NCBI GenBank assembly: GCA_033065855.1
Contig: JAVXUO010001770.1
Span: 62,001 to 126,000, forward strand
DNA length: 64,000 nucleotides
Direction of reading: 5' to 3'
DNA from: Escallonia rubra
Taxonomy: Eukaryota > Streptophyta > Magnoliopsida > Escalloniales > Escalloniaceae
In this document: positions 1 to 11,665 of the stretch, piece by piece
Numbering within the stretch: position 1 is the first letter of the stretch
How the letters are laid out: every line of letters starts with the position of its first letter
Made by a program: the position numbers and the translations under genes
Notes under the pieces: model-generated
Databases searched by the model: none
What the model saw: only the letters and a program-made list of their open reading frames with translations
What the model was told of the DNA's origin: nothing

Positions 1-80
1 CTGAGTTTCTCATTCAAATTTCTTTGATGCTTCTTTTAATTTATTTTTTTACCGATACTCACATATGTTCCTCTTTTCAG

Positions 81-623
81 GGATCCCCGTCCAAGTGGCA
101 GGGAGAGGAGTTTTACTCGGAGGAGTTAGAGCTCAGTCGGTGTCAGGCTCTATTGGTGGGGTACTCCCAGAAAGAGTTCTACCTGGGTTAGAGGGTACTC
201 TTTCAGCATCACTCCGATGTAGAGACCTGGGTTCCTGCTACACCTCCCATGGAGATGTATCAAACAAGGACCTTGGACAGGGGGCTGAGGCAAAGTTTGA
301 CTCAGGAGATTTTGATATCTTCCCCGCGTTGGCTGAATGACCCTTCTACCTACAAGGCATTTGTTCGAGAGGGTCTAGCCCCTCCTCTAATAGCGGAGTG
401 GGCGAAGAAGATCCAGTGGGCCACGGCGGCTCGGGATAGGAAGAGGAAGGGCAAAAAGGATGAGGAGCCCGTGAAAGGGATCTTGTTCCCTTCTTGGTCA
501 GTGCTCACATATTTCAGGGGTAAGGGCCCTAAGACGGAGCCGATTTCTCGGCCGAAGAGGGATGAAGACGTGCTAGGGCTCAAGGAGTTAACCCGCATCA
601 AGACGATAAACTCTAACTCTTAA
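81..623 (+). pseudogene. exon-like fragment of an unrecognised gene or retroelement (piece 1)
   Basis: I do not recognise this product. A good splice-acceptor-like tract (pyrimidines then CAG, ending at 80) is followed by a reading frame that stays open except for one TAG near codon 38, then continues to a TAA at 621-623. The translated part is rich in charged residues and has a basic run (DRKRKGKKDEEP) near its middle. A second exon-like piece behind another acceptor at 1968 has a similar lysine-rich composition, so both may belong to one gene now interrupted by the LTR at 671-1946. An Ogre/Tat-type ORF with an intron or a decayed plant gene are both possible. Confidence 0.3.
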
Positions 624-670
624 CTTTTTATCACATCTAATTCATTTTCTCACTTTAACCCTAATCTAAC

Positions 671-1946
671 TGTAGTGAATTGCCTGGGAAATCCCAAAAA
701 CTAAATTTAAAATTGGGAGTCGCCATCTTATTTAATTTAAAGAAAGGGAATATAAGAGAAACCTTAGAAATGACTCTAAAGATTCCCAAAGACGGCTAGT
801 CTATCTAAAATAAGGAAATGGGTTCGGGTACTAAATTATGCAACGGGAAGGTGTTAAGCACCCGTCACACCCTTTCGGTCTCTACTTCATTTCTATTATT
901 TTTGGGCTTTAAAACACATAACATGTAAATATGTGATAACACTAACACTAACCCTAAGCGTGTTTTTATATTTTTGGCTTGAACTTGACATCAGGAGTCG
1001 AATTGGCCATGTATCCGGTTGGACTAACCGGAATCAAAACCACCATAGTTCAACTCTGGTCTAACGGGAAGCAATCTACATTTCAGTCTTAGACTTAGAC
1101 TTATCATGGGAAATGGGAGACAACTCTAAATGGATTATGTAGACTAGAAAGCTATTAAAAGTTTACCTCAAAATGTTTTTTGTCGGATGACTCGGGATCC
1201 GAAAGACCACGATGCAAGAGATTAAATGAATTTTTAAGTGAGTATGGAAGGCTAAATACTCGAGAGATACGATATACCACTTCACAGAGAAATAGTATAC
1301 AAGCTCTAAAGAGAATAAGCTTAAGACTCTGACCCTTGAAAATGAAGGCGAATGGGCCTTTTTATAAAGCTTTGGGGCGCAGACCTAATAAGATTGGATA
1401 TGCCAATCTGCGAGCTGGAGATAAGTCAGAATATTGAAAAAGAATCACAGAGAGACAAAAGTCAATTAACCGGCCAGTTAGTTAAAAATAGGTCGGTTCA
1501 TCCCATAATTTTAAAATGATTTTTCCAAATTTTGAGTCATTATATGATCCTAATTTCTGTAATTATCTCTGGTTTGGCAGATTGGATGTACCAGATTTGG
1601 GACTGGTCTTTCTAACTCATATAAATAAAGGATTTCATCCCATAATTCCCTAAATTATCTAGATAAAATAAAATAAATAACTAGACACTTGGACCGCATT
1701 TATATCATTGGACTAAACCACTGGACCAGACTGGACTGCTGGTATGGACAAGACCACTGGACTTGACAACTATACTAGACAAATGAACTTAACCACTGAA
1801 CTGGACTAGACCAAATTAATGACCGAACTGGATCAAATCAATTAACTAAGACAGATTACTAGGCCTAGGCTTAATAATAAACTCCAATTAATAATAAAGT
1901 ACATTATTTATTTAATTAAAAATAACTGCAAAATGGGGTATCTACA
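671..1946 (-). mobile_element. Ogre/Tat-like LTR, family A copy 1 (solo-type)
   Basis: On the minus strand this begins TGTAGATACCCC and ends in CA, so both ends fit an LTR. The block around 700-900 holds the GTGTTAAGCACCC motif and an ATGGCGACTCC-like motif that I associate with Tat/Ogre-type plant gypsy LTRs. The block near 960-1060 matches, in reverse, the family-A copies at 5670-7071 and 42040-42600. No internal coding sequence or second LTR is adjacent, so it looks solo. Flanking pentamers (CTAAC and CTTGC) match at only three of five positions, so the target duplication is uncertain. The lineage name is an inference from motifs. Confidence 0.55.
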
Positions 1947-1967
1947 CTTGCAATTTTCCTTTTGCAG

Positions 1968-2510
1968 GTTTCGAGCAAGCTACCGATGGATGCATACCAA
2001 ATGATTCACAGTCTGAAGGATATGGTATCCATTCTGTGAGACTTGATGGAGGTGTACGGGCCATTAGGAGAGACGATGGAAGTGCCTACACGTACCTCTT
2101 CAGTGCCACCGTCGGGAGGTGGATCCAACATCAGACATTGCGAGAGTTCGACATTGCCTGTTGCTACTGCCATTCAGATCCCTACATGGGAAACTCCAGT
2201 ATAGTGGATGAGAACCTGGAAGAAGATGGGGGCGATTAGCTGGGTCCCCCTCGGGTCTATTCGTAAATTGAAGTCTGTGCCGTCCAAAGAGAAGAAGGTA
2301 ATGAGTGCGAGCAAGGAGAAAGCCCCAACTTCCTCACAATCGAAGAAGTTGCCTATCTGTCGACCCACGCGGGTTGCGACCGTGCTATACAAGACTTATG
2401 GGAAGCCCAGTGGGTCGACCGAGCCCCTAACATTGGAGTCATCCCTCGATTCTGAGGACGAGGACTATAAAGCAAAGCGAGACAAGGAGACCTCAAGAGG
2501 AAGATCCTAG
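1968..2510 (+). pseudogene. exon-like fragment of an unrecognised gene or retroelement (piece 2)
   Basis: The sequence follows an acceptor-like pyrimidine tract ending in TTTTGCAG at 1967. Reading frames are broken by stops before 2208; from 2208 an open frame of 100 codons ends at TAG 2508-2510. It is rich in lysine, serine and glutamate, with an acidic serine stretch near the C-terminus (SSLDSEDEDY), and looks low-complexity. No family was recognised. It may continue piece 1 (81-623) across the intervening LTR. Confidence 0.28.
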
Positions 2511-3499
2511 CCCCAAAAAGGCCTGGAAGGACTAATCTAAAGACTTGTTAGCTTAGTCTAGGGTTAGGATTTTGAGTTCATTAGGAACTCATTGGTCGAA
2601 CTATTGATTTTTTTATATAATGAACATTTTTTTTGTTTTCTTAGTAAAGATTCCTGTGTTTTTTAGAAATTCGTATGTAAATGTTCTATTCTAATGTGTA
2701 TAAACACACCTCCACATAAAGAAAGGAGAATGTGAAGAATTTGGGTCAAAATTGAGTTGTGATAAAATTAAGAACATGTGTAGGATTTGGCCTCCAAGTA
2801 GGCGAACTCTACAAAAACTTCATTAACATTGATTATCGGCCGGTTAGTCAGTGAGAATATTGATTTTTTTTAATTTCGGTCCTAAAACCTACCGGTTAGT
2901 CAGAAGAAATTTCCATTTTTTTTGTAAAATCGGACGGTTGCTCAAAGAGATGGTATCTCAAACATTATTAACAGAGGAAAAATCATTCGCTTTGTCAAAA
3001 ACCTCAATCCTATTTCCATAAAACTTAGGGTTTTTCCCTATATATATTTGAGATACATCCTTCAGAAGAGGCAAACGAATCTCATTCTTTCGTACAAACC
3101 CTAATGGCATCCGAAGACAATCCGACAAGTTTCGAGATTCAATTCCAATCATTGGCCGATTCTTTCAACAAGGTGAAACTAATTCAATTGGATGGGTGCT
3201 TTCGTTTGAAGGCGGCAATGAGTTTATGTGCAGTTGTCGTCTATGTAGATATTCTCTAGCTAGGTTGCTTGTAAATTTTGGGATTCCTAAGTTTATGAGG
3301 AATTTTTGGCTTTCTTGGATATCTTTACCCATTCATGTTCATGTTATCCAAGACATATATCTTCTGTCCTTGACGAGCTTGTTGGAAGTTAGCGTATAGC
3401 GGGCTAGGTCATTCAATCGTGGTGAGCACGTTTTGCTTTCTCCCGTGATTGAATATTTTTCTTCTAAACCAGATAATCATGATAAGCAATATTATGGGA
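2511..3499 (+). other. non-coding stretch with a TATA-like box and a short ATG-led frame
   Basis: No gene is recognised. A TATATAT run at about 3038-3047 lies roughly 60 bases upstream of an ATG at 3104 that opens a short frame (beginning MASEDNPTSF) closing after about 40 codons. This could be a promoter plus first exon of a lost gene, or the promoter region of the family-B LTR that follows. The motif CGGCCGGTTAGTCAG and two variants recur between 2835 and 2945. Confidence 0.25.
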
Positions 3500-4747
3500 C
3501 TTTGGTGTGTATTAGAAAAAATTATGGCTATTTATGGGCTTCTATTGCGTTTAAAAAAACTGATTTTAGTTCAAAAGTATTTGAAAATTCAGAAAATTGA
3601 TATTTTAACTTTTTAGCCATTAAAGTGTTTTATGAGAATTAGTGTGAATTATATGTTATTGTTAAGCCTCGAGATCTGTGTTAGGGCTTTCTAGCTAGGT
3701 TTGACCGCACATGGGACCCACTTTGATTTGAAATATTTCGAAAGTAAAAGTGAGCAATGTTTAGGCAATTAGTATTGGGTTTATAGTATCATAGTGTAGA
3801 TTGTATTAAGATAACTGAATTGCCCTATTTAGGTTAACTAAGTTGATTTCCGATTAAGGTTGCGTAGCTTATCTTAAACTCGGACGGAGGTAAGGATTTT
3901 TATCCGAACCTTAAAAAAAATTTCAGCTTATATTCAAATATGTTCCTTCGATTTGCTTGTGTCTATTATTAAAATCTGAGCTTTGATCTAATATCTGCAT
4001 CTATTACCATTGAGACCCTATTGTTGAGCCTTAAGCTTAATCGGTTATTGGTATTCATGTCGATGCTTATCTCTTATTGCATGTTGATCATTGAGTTACA
4101 TGTTGAGTCTGTATTTTTTTTTGGGGGGGGGGGGGGGGGGGGGGTTGGTTGTGTTATAAGGTTGATCTGTTTACTATGTGGGATGCATGATAGTACCTTG
4201 ATGGACTAGTTAGCGTACATATGCATATGAAGTCTGTGTTATTGTGCACTTTTGTGTGACTCTGCTAAGTGCTCATGATCTTCAATGTCATATGAAATTA
4301 TTTACGTTGCATCTGAAAGTGTTTGTATTGATATCTGATCGAGGGAATTGGGTTGAAACTCTTCTCCATATCATTATTGAATTAATTGTAACTATTTTTA
4401 ACACTCTTCGGAAAATTGCCATCGAATTGAATTTGTGAACTGTTTGTAACCACTTGGTTTGGTACTTGAGCGACCTTGCTGAGTTCTCAAAAGCTCACCA
4501 TTATTTGACTCCCTTTTGCAGGTAATGAAACCGTAAACCGTAAACCTTAAACCCCTGCGTGGGTAAACATTGTTTAGCTCGTTCTATATAGAACCTATAT
4601 TCGGTCTTTTTATTTATGACTATATTTATTGAAAGTTATGGTATTGAATCAAGGTTATTTATGTCATTTCGTCATTGATCGAGCGAGTGATTGTTTTGAC
4701 GCTCTACGAGTTCATGGTGTTAATGCATCAGATTTTTTGGGTATTAC
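3500..4747 (+). mobile_element. gypsy-type LTR, family B copy 1
   Basis: It aligns collinearly, with many substitutions, to 40650-42028. Shared blocks are the GGGACTTTG...TTCAAAAATATT segment (about 3500-3600), the GACTAG..ACATATGCATATG segment (4205-4230) and GAGCGACCTT..CTGAG followed by TCTCAAAAG (4469-4495), just before a CTTTTGCAGGTAATG junction. The right end GGGTATTACA (4739-4748) resembles the terminal ACA of plant gypsy LTRs. A minus-strand relative is at about 37200-37260. No internal coding region is attached. The left border is not sharp. Confidence 0.5.
4114..4144 (+). repeat. T9G22 homopolymer junction
   Basis: Nine T are followed directly by 22 G inside the family-B LTR. The corresponding place in the second copy (about 41320) has no such run, so it arose after the copies diverged or is a sequencing or assembly length error. 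Confidence 0.8.
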
Positions 4748-5669
4748 AGTGTACTGATCAAGTAGAGTTTGTAGAAATTATTGGACCAATTTTTGTAGAC
4801 CTTTTAAAAGTAGAAAACCAATTTTCTAAGTTGGGGTAAAAAAAAGAAAAATGACCAAAACTGGATAACGTGTCGCATAAGTAAAAAGGGTTACAATAGA
4901 AAAAAATACTAAATGTTTGAAAGTTCGATGCTATATAATTAAAATTTAAAATGGCTTTTCTAGTTACTTTTAAAAGGTTTACGAAAAATTGGACAATAAT
5001 GTCTACAAATTTTTTAAGAATAAGTAATAGTAAAGAGTTAATAAGTTGGAGTAAAAAATTAAAACAACACAAAGACAGATATGAGGATCTGTTGCACAAG
5101 TAAGAGGGGTAAAAAAGAAAAAAAGAACACTTAGAATAGCTTATGTGTTTTAAAGTTTAATGTTGCACAATTAGAATTAAGTTCTTACATAAACTGTTAA
5201 CAATTAAGTAATATTTATTTTGTATGCTGCTTCCCTGGAAAGAAAACAAAACTTTTAACTTGTGACCTAGTAATTTCTAATTTCCTAAGTGATTTACGGT
5301 TTTATATCTTAAGTGTTTATTCTCTTATCTTAAAGTATTTTTTTAAGGTGTTAATAATCAATATTAAGTCCTAATTTCTTGGTACAATGATTAGATAGAT
5401 TTCTAGAAAGTGCAAAGTTGATTTTTTTACTATTATAAGGTAAACTAAAATTATGACAACAATACTTACGAATTTTTTAATAGTAAATTATAATAAAGAG
5501 TCATAATTCACGTGCGACTTTAATAAATATGGATAAGAATGGAAAACGATACGAAAACAAACATGATGACGTGTCGCGTAAATGAACCAAGATGACATGT
5601 GCATGTGTAAGTATGACTGAAAAAGTAAAGGACGTGAAAAACATGATGACGTCGTAGACAATCCATTTT
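4748..5669. repeat. AT-rich degenerate repeats
   Basis: No gene is seen. Similar segments recur with variation, for example CAATTTTTGTAGACC (about 4786) and its variants, ACGTGTCGCATAAG (4868), GACGTGTCGCGTAAATG (5567), and again right of the next LTR at 7070-7130. The motifs resemble the family-C repeats at 39770-40600. The LTR at 5670-7071 appears to have inserted into this repeat tract. Confidence 0.4.
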
Positions 5670-7071
5670 TGTAGTATTACTTTTTTTTTTGCCTTTTTTT
5701 ATTGGGTTTTTTGTTGTTAATTAAGTTCATTAGTATTGCGGGCTTAGGCCTAGTAATAAGTATTAGCTTAATTTAATTAATTAAGTCCAGACCAGTCATA
5801 GTCTAGTCCAGTTAGAGTCAGGTCCAGTTGGTCAACCAACCCAGTAGTTGGTTTAAACCCAGGTTAAGAGATTGAAACTTAATACAAAATGTGTTCTATG
5901 ATTTGGGATTGACTTGAAAATTATTCATGAAATCTGGTACATCGCATCTGTCTTTTTAGAGATTTTTACCAAAATTAAGGACAATTAGTGTCCCAAAATT
6001 CGAAAAACAAATCTCAATTAACTAAGGTAGACTCATAAAAGTCATCTTTACTATCTTTGTAGCCCCCATACTAACATAAATTGATCATTTGGGTTACAAA
6101 AGAAGAAGTCTTCCTCCCTACAAATTTAGGGACCTTTGTGTAAGAGAAATTTTGCGAACAACCTAGAGAGGGAGAGAAACCCTAGAAATCCCAAATTCCC
6201 GCATCAAACATACACCACAACTTTGACACACAATACTCGCTTTAGGCAATTCAAAAGCCTAAATCGTAAACCTTGTTAAGAGCTGCAACTTTGCAACTTT
6301 ATAGAAGGAGTAAAATCCATTTAAGGTCGTCATCGGGCCCAAAATAGAGAATTTCATATCGGACATATTACATTTCTTGGTTTTCAACATCAAATCAATT
6401 TTTGGATGAAGATGGGCAATCCCGGTTAAGGTACGATTCTCTATCCTTCCTTTGAGTATTTTTATTTCTAGATTAGAAAAGTCTAGATTGTCTCCCCTCC
6501 CTATGACTAGATCTCAATTAACAAATATAAAATTTAAAAATCAAAATCAGAGTTTTCTATTTCATCTAACATAGAGTTGTAGATAACTACAAGTATGGTC
6601 GAATATAGTTTTAAGTCTTTTCGACTAGAAGAAGTCGAGTCCAATCAGAATACAAAAATTGAGATCTAGGTCGCCTCTTATACCCGTAGGGTTCAGTCTA
6701 ACTATGGTGGTTTTGATTCCGACTTGTCAGGTCGGGTTCGTAGGCTATTTGACCCCCATTGTCAAATTCAAACTAAACTTGGTTTAGTTTAGACTTTTTT
6801 TTATATCATTTGTTGTGGAATAAGATAAAATAAAAACAATTTAGAAACCAATTAGGGTATACTGGGTGCCTAACACATTCTCGTTATATAACTTAGTCCC
6901 TGAATCCTAATATTTGATTTTGTAGGTCAGAAGCTTAAATTGGATAATTCAGAGTCAAATCAGGGCTTTCTTGCTTTACATTGTTAATTACTAAATTAAC
7001 ACTAAAAATAAGATGATGACTCAAATTAGACCTTCCCGGGTCTAGATTTTTGGAGCGGTTCACTATAAACA
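5670..7071 (+). mobile_element. Ogre/Tat-like LTR, family A copy 2
   Basis: This is the opposite-orientation relative of 671-1946. It starts near TGTAGTATTAC and passes the AGGCCTAGTAATAAG block (5747-5765). Further on it holds the GGTTTTGATTCCGAC...CCCATTGTC block (6708-6765), the GGGTGCCTAACACATTC motif (6864-6880) and an AAGATGATGACTC block matching the other copies. It ends around GGTTCACTATAAACA. No pol or gag frame is attached. The edges are approximate and no clean target duplication was found. Confidence 0.5.
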
Positions 7072-7208
7072 TGTCGCAAAGTTGAACCAAGATAATGTGT
7101 GGCATAATTAAATGGATAATAAAAGGAAAAGAATACTAAATTAACTTACGTGTCACTTTCATAATGTAAATGTTTCATCTATTATATATTTAATGTGGTA
7201 TGATACAT

Positions 7209-7600
7209 GTTGCTGCTAGAAACTTGATCGGGGACCATGACTGGAGAATAGACCTGCAAGTCAGAGCACGGAGTGATCGCCGGATGGGGTTCCGACGGAG
7301 TAACTCTTAGATATTTAAATCAGAGCGCAGCTACATGAGTATAACTCTAAATAGTAAAAGACACGATGTGTATCTGTATGTGAAATTGTTTGCATACACG
7401 GGGGTAACCCCCTTTCATATAGCTGATAAAAAAAGAACCCCAACATGACTAAGATTCTGTCGGCTGGGCCTTGAGCTAGATCAATTAGGATGTATTGGGA
7501 TCCTTGAGGATCATGTCATGATCCCTGACGATTTAGTTAAGATCCCTTTAGAAACTTAATTCCATTAATATGGTAGCAGCTAAGACTGCAATTGATTGGT
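7209..7600 (-). mobile_element. LTR fragment, family D copy 1
   Basis: About 390 bp are collinear with 17916-18300, sharing GACCTGCAAG, GGGGTTC followed by a CGGAG-type block, TCAGAGCGCAGCTACA and a TATAGCTG block. Read on the minus strand the order is TATA-like box (CTATATGAAAGGGG, about 7422-7409), then a GC-rich leader, as in an LTR R/U5 region. No coding sequence is present. Confidence 0.45.
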
Positions 7601-7789
7601 TTGACCATGAGTCAAACCTGACACGTGCCACACTTTGATTGGAGGTGTATTTTTAGGCATATCATAATGCTACTTGCTTGTGGCAGCGCTTTCCAAGCAG
7701 ACGAAAGCAAAGTATGAAATGAGAGGTCAGGCGGGATCGATACAGCTGGAACACCTTGCTTGGGAACTTGCGCTAGGCTTGATTTTCGA

Positions 7790-8275
7790 CCAAGCTGTTC
7801 GGATTATTTGCCTGGGCATACTGCCCGAACATGCTACTCAGGCTTACTGCTTGGACGCGCTGCTCGGGAGAACGGCTCAAACAAGCTGCTCGAATTCAGC
7901 TGCTCAGGCGAGCTACTCAGGAACACGGCTAGAACGAGCTACTTGGATTCAGCTGCTCAGGATTTTTGCTCTGAGGGAACGCTATACGCAAGGTGACGGA
8001 GCATTCTGCCTGGACGGGTTGGCCGAGCAACCTGCTCGGGCATCCTATTTGGATGCAAGGCTTTGTGCAAGATGCTTGAGTATCTTGCTCGAATAGGTTG
8101 CTCGGGCATCCTGTTTGGATGCAAAGCTCTGTTCAAGATGCTTGAGCATCTTGCTCGGACAGGTTACTTTAGCAACCTGCTCAGGCATCCTGTTCGGATG
8201 CAAAACTTTGTGCAAGATGCTTGAGCACCTTGCTCGGACAGGTTGCATGGGTAACCTGCTCGGGCATCCTGTTCG
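7790..8275. repeat. minisatellite: irregular GCTGCTCGG units, then 66-79 bp units
   Basis: The left half (7790-8040) is a jumble of short variants of GCTGCTC(A/G)G and GCTACTCAGG. The right half is a clearer tandem array whose anchor CATCCT(A/G)TT(T/C)GGATG starts at 8041, 8107, 8186 and 8265, giving periods of 66, 79 and 79. Each unit holds a hairpin-prone GATGCTTGAGCATC-like segment and a GGTTGC..GCAACC-type pair. The frames it opens on both strands are by-products of the repeat. Confidence 0.7.
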
Positions 8276-8599
8276 ATTTTGACAAACTTGGCCACGATTC
8301 GTTCTCCTGTTGTCCATTCTTTCCTTACCGAAATGTGGCATAAAGTTGACTATGTGGGAATTTCAAACTTTTCCATACTGCAACCATGCCACGTAGGTGC
8401 AACAAATGATTGCCGCCAATTTGGGGGCAGTTATTAAATATATTGGACTCACAGGCATCATTTGCCTCTACTCATCATTTTATCAAGTTTGGTCTCTTCT
8501 CAACAAGTAAGTCTCTCTTTTCCCCTTGGGCGAATGTGAGGAATCAGTGCCAAAATGATGTAAAGGCTCTCCTAGTGAACCGAAAAATCAATCACAAGC
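8276..8599. other. non-coding, nothing recognised
   Basis: Unique-looking sequence with no long frame, RNA gene or repeat that I can identify. Confidence 0.5.
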
Positions 8600-9229
8600 T
8601 ATAATGCTATGGGTTGATTACCAGCAGGTTATGAAGAGGATAATGGAGCAGGCTTCCAGAGTCAATAATTTGGGATCATCTTCCTCTAGTTCAAGTTCTG
8701 GTAGCTCTACCTCACGTAAGCGACATCGTGATTCTAATCAATATCTCAAAGAACTTGTGCAATGACCTCTGAAGCTTTCCAAGCAGTGGCAGTCGAATGA
8801 AAGTGGGATTAAAGATATCAGGGGATAGCTATATTCCACCGCACGTGGCCACTATATTTTTTAACCTGTGTAAAGTTAGTCATGATGCACATGATGTTCA
8901 TATTTCACGTAGTAGGAATCAACAACAGGATCTAGCAGGGGACTTGGCATCCCAAGCGACACATGCACGCTTTTTTGTTCACTGTGAATGGTAGAATACA
9001 AGCTCAGAGCCTTCCAGAGTTTGAAGACAAGCTGTGTGTTTTTTGCTTGCTATGATCTATACATAGTATGTCTTTCCTTTTATCATGTGTAACCTGAGTT
9101 GATAGTGGTCAGAATTTGCTAGTGTAAATATGTGTCTTGTGCTACTTTTTAGCTTAGGAGATCAGGGTTATTGATCTCATGCGGCCTTCTAGATGGTATA
9201 TATTTCTTATCTTAAAAAAAAAAAAAAAA
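8600..9229 (+). mobile_element. probable LINE or retrocopy 3' end with poly(A)
   Basis: A broken frame includes VHISRSRNQQQDLAGDLAS (about 8893-8950), which resembles the C-terminal RNase-H-like end of plant L1-type polyproteins (a histidine followed by N-x-x-AD/GDLA). About 240 bases downstream the segment ends in TATATTTCTTATCTT and an uninterrupted run of 16-17 A at about 9213-9229, as expected for a reverse-transcribed 3' end. The 5' boundary is not visible. Confidence 0.35.
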
Positions 9230-11063
9230 CACAAAGTAGCAATGTAATATAACATTTTTAGTAATTCTTCAATAACAAACGATCCTAGATCCTATGGTAC
9301 ATGCTCTAGTACATATATTTATATTTACTTCCTTGCTTTGCACCCATGTTGGCCAGCCTGCATGCACACTGAATTTCCTTCCTCGTTACATGACTGATCG
9401 ATTTTAGAGTATCTGGTGTAAAGAGGAAATTGGAAGTCCATGATCATGTTACTCATAAGAACGAAAGTCATTTCATCCTCATCCTCTCATGCGTACCAAC
9501 TGCTTGTCAATAGAGACAATGAATCTCAACTGTGGCATCCTGCTACTATCACGTTCTCTTGTTGTCCATACTTTTCATTTTAACCGCCTTTTTCTTTTCT
9601 AGACCATCATTATTGTGGCCTGTTTCATACAATCTCTCAAAAGCATTTTATCAGCGCTTGTACCTTAACCAAATTATGCAGACTGCATAAAAAGAAACAA
9701 GTTAATAATTGACAAGTTTCTAGGGCAGATACAAAGACAAACACAGAGAGGGAGGGACAGAGAACGAACATATTTCTGCAACGAGTAAGACAACATATCA
9801 TACAAACCAAAAACAAAAAGAAATCAATTATAAGTAGCTTAGAAAGAAAAGATTTTCACGTAGTTTTGTCTTATGATCTCCCTTATATTCTATTGTCAAT
9901 GTTTTATATTTCTAAATTCGTACCAAGAACCTTCCCATGGGCTTTTGCTATGAACCATTACTCCAAGAAAATACTCATAATTGTATACAACAGCACCTTG
10001 CATAAATGACAAAAATGAAAGATTTATCAAGTCAACGGAAGATTGCATTTGCAATCAAAGCTTTAAAGACGGTTTAAAACTCGTTCAGATAATAGCCTAA
10101 AAGCAACACAAGACTACCATGGACATGGTCGATGCTTCCACTTCAAGTTTATATTCATCCATTCATGCTCCTAGAATTGTTCAAAGTTTGATATTTACAA
10201 AGTATTGCGAAAGCAAAAGCAATGGAATTTTGATCAATTTACAAGAACAAAATCCAAGAAGCTTCTTCATTATTGTCTTTTGTTTCCTTCACTGCTTATC
10301 TATGTCCCAATACGGGGATTGGATTCTTGTGTAACAAAAGGTACACCCCTCCGCTGTAGATATTAATGCATAATTTCATTGCTAAGTTTAAGAATGTTTA
10401 TGATATTTCTTGATTGAGATTTTAATTCTCAATATAAGAATGTTTGTGATTCTTCTTGATCATGTTGTAATTGCCTTACACACACGTTAGTTTAGTCAAT
10501 AGCCTTTGTTGTAATTGCCTTACACATACACGGTTCAAGTGGACACGTGAAGAGGATGGGGGTTAAGCAGAGGTCTGCATATAGTCCTAATATTTGAAGG
10601 GTGTTGATTTCATACACAAAGTTTGAAGGGTTATAGTGTCCGAAGAATGATATACACGTATTCAAGCTTTTATAAGTAGTATAAATTGAAACATAATCGT
10701 TGTCTTTGTGATAAGTAGCATATGTGTAACCATTGCTAAAAGTGTTTGCCCAGGAAATTTAGTTATGAAAACCTCAAGAGCACTTACCCTCACAAGGCAT
10801 CTCGTCTTACTATACAATGAAGACCGTTAAAGGTTTTTACCACTCACCACTCTATTGATGTCATGCCCTCTGCTTAGTGTTAACCCTATCTAATCTTTTC
10901 CTTCACTGCTATTCTTCAAGGTCAAGTGACTTATTAGTTTTCTATTACGTTCTCGCACATCATTCTTATGTCTCTTTAATCTACTTAAAATGAAAATGAA
11001 TTAGAAAGCCCAAAAGCAAAGTCACTTGCAGACACCATTGCAAACGAACTTAAGTCTCGTGCA
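9230..11063. other. AT-rich intergenic sequence
   Basis: No gene is supported. A short frame at 10119-10334 has no recognisable features. TTGTAATTGCCTTACACA occurs twice (about 10466 and 10510). An 85-bp segment at 10601-10687 resembles 12326-12416 (GAAGGGTAT..GTGTCC.AA.AATGAT.TACAC and AGTAGTATA), marking a small dispersed repeat. Confidence 0.4.
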
Positions 11064-11665
11064 CAAGGTCACTGTTATCGTCCATTTTAAGAATTGAGAA
11101 AATGCCCTTTGCTTTAAAATTCAACAACTCATCAACCCAATAACTAACAATCTTTTTTTCACTACCAGACATAATCAACATCAAACTGAATTAAATATGC
11201 ATATGCTTAAAGAAACATGGTCGGCTGTCTGTACTTTACAAAAAAGCTATACCGCAGGCCATTAATCTTGTTGCCAGTGTAATTTGAGGTATTCTTGAAT
11301 CACACTGTTGTATAGCTTCATTTGAATGCAGGCATAAAATCATCGCTAAAAAAATAAAATAACTGGTTAGACAATATCATGCTTTGGGATATTATACAAG
11401 GTCACTATTATCGTCCATTTTGAAAATTGAGAAGATGCCCTCTACTTTAAAATTAAACAACTTATCAATTCAATAACAAACAATATTTTTTTCACTACCA
11501 GACATAATCAAATTTAAACTGAATTAAACGTGCACATGCTTACAAAAACTTGGCCGGCTGTTTTTACTTTTCAAAAAAAGCTATACAACAGGCCATTAAT
11601 CTCGTTGCCAGTGGAATGTGAGCTATTATTGACTCAGTATAGCTTTATATGAATGCATGCATTCC
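11064..11665. repeat. tandem duplication, about 333-bp period
   Basis: CAAGGTCACT starts at 11064 and again at 11397. The two copies remain collinear for about 270 bp through TCACTACCAGACATAATCAA, GGCCATTAATCT.GTTGCCAGTG and a TATAGCTT block. Divergence by eye is around 15-20%, so the duplication is old. It has no coding content. Confidence 0.8.

Noticed and set aside
3196..3399. 67-codon plus frame after the TATA-like box
   Set aside because: It is not in frame with the ATG at 3104, has no recognisable features and no supporting splice sites.
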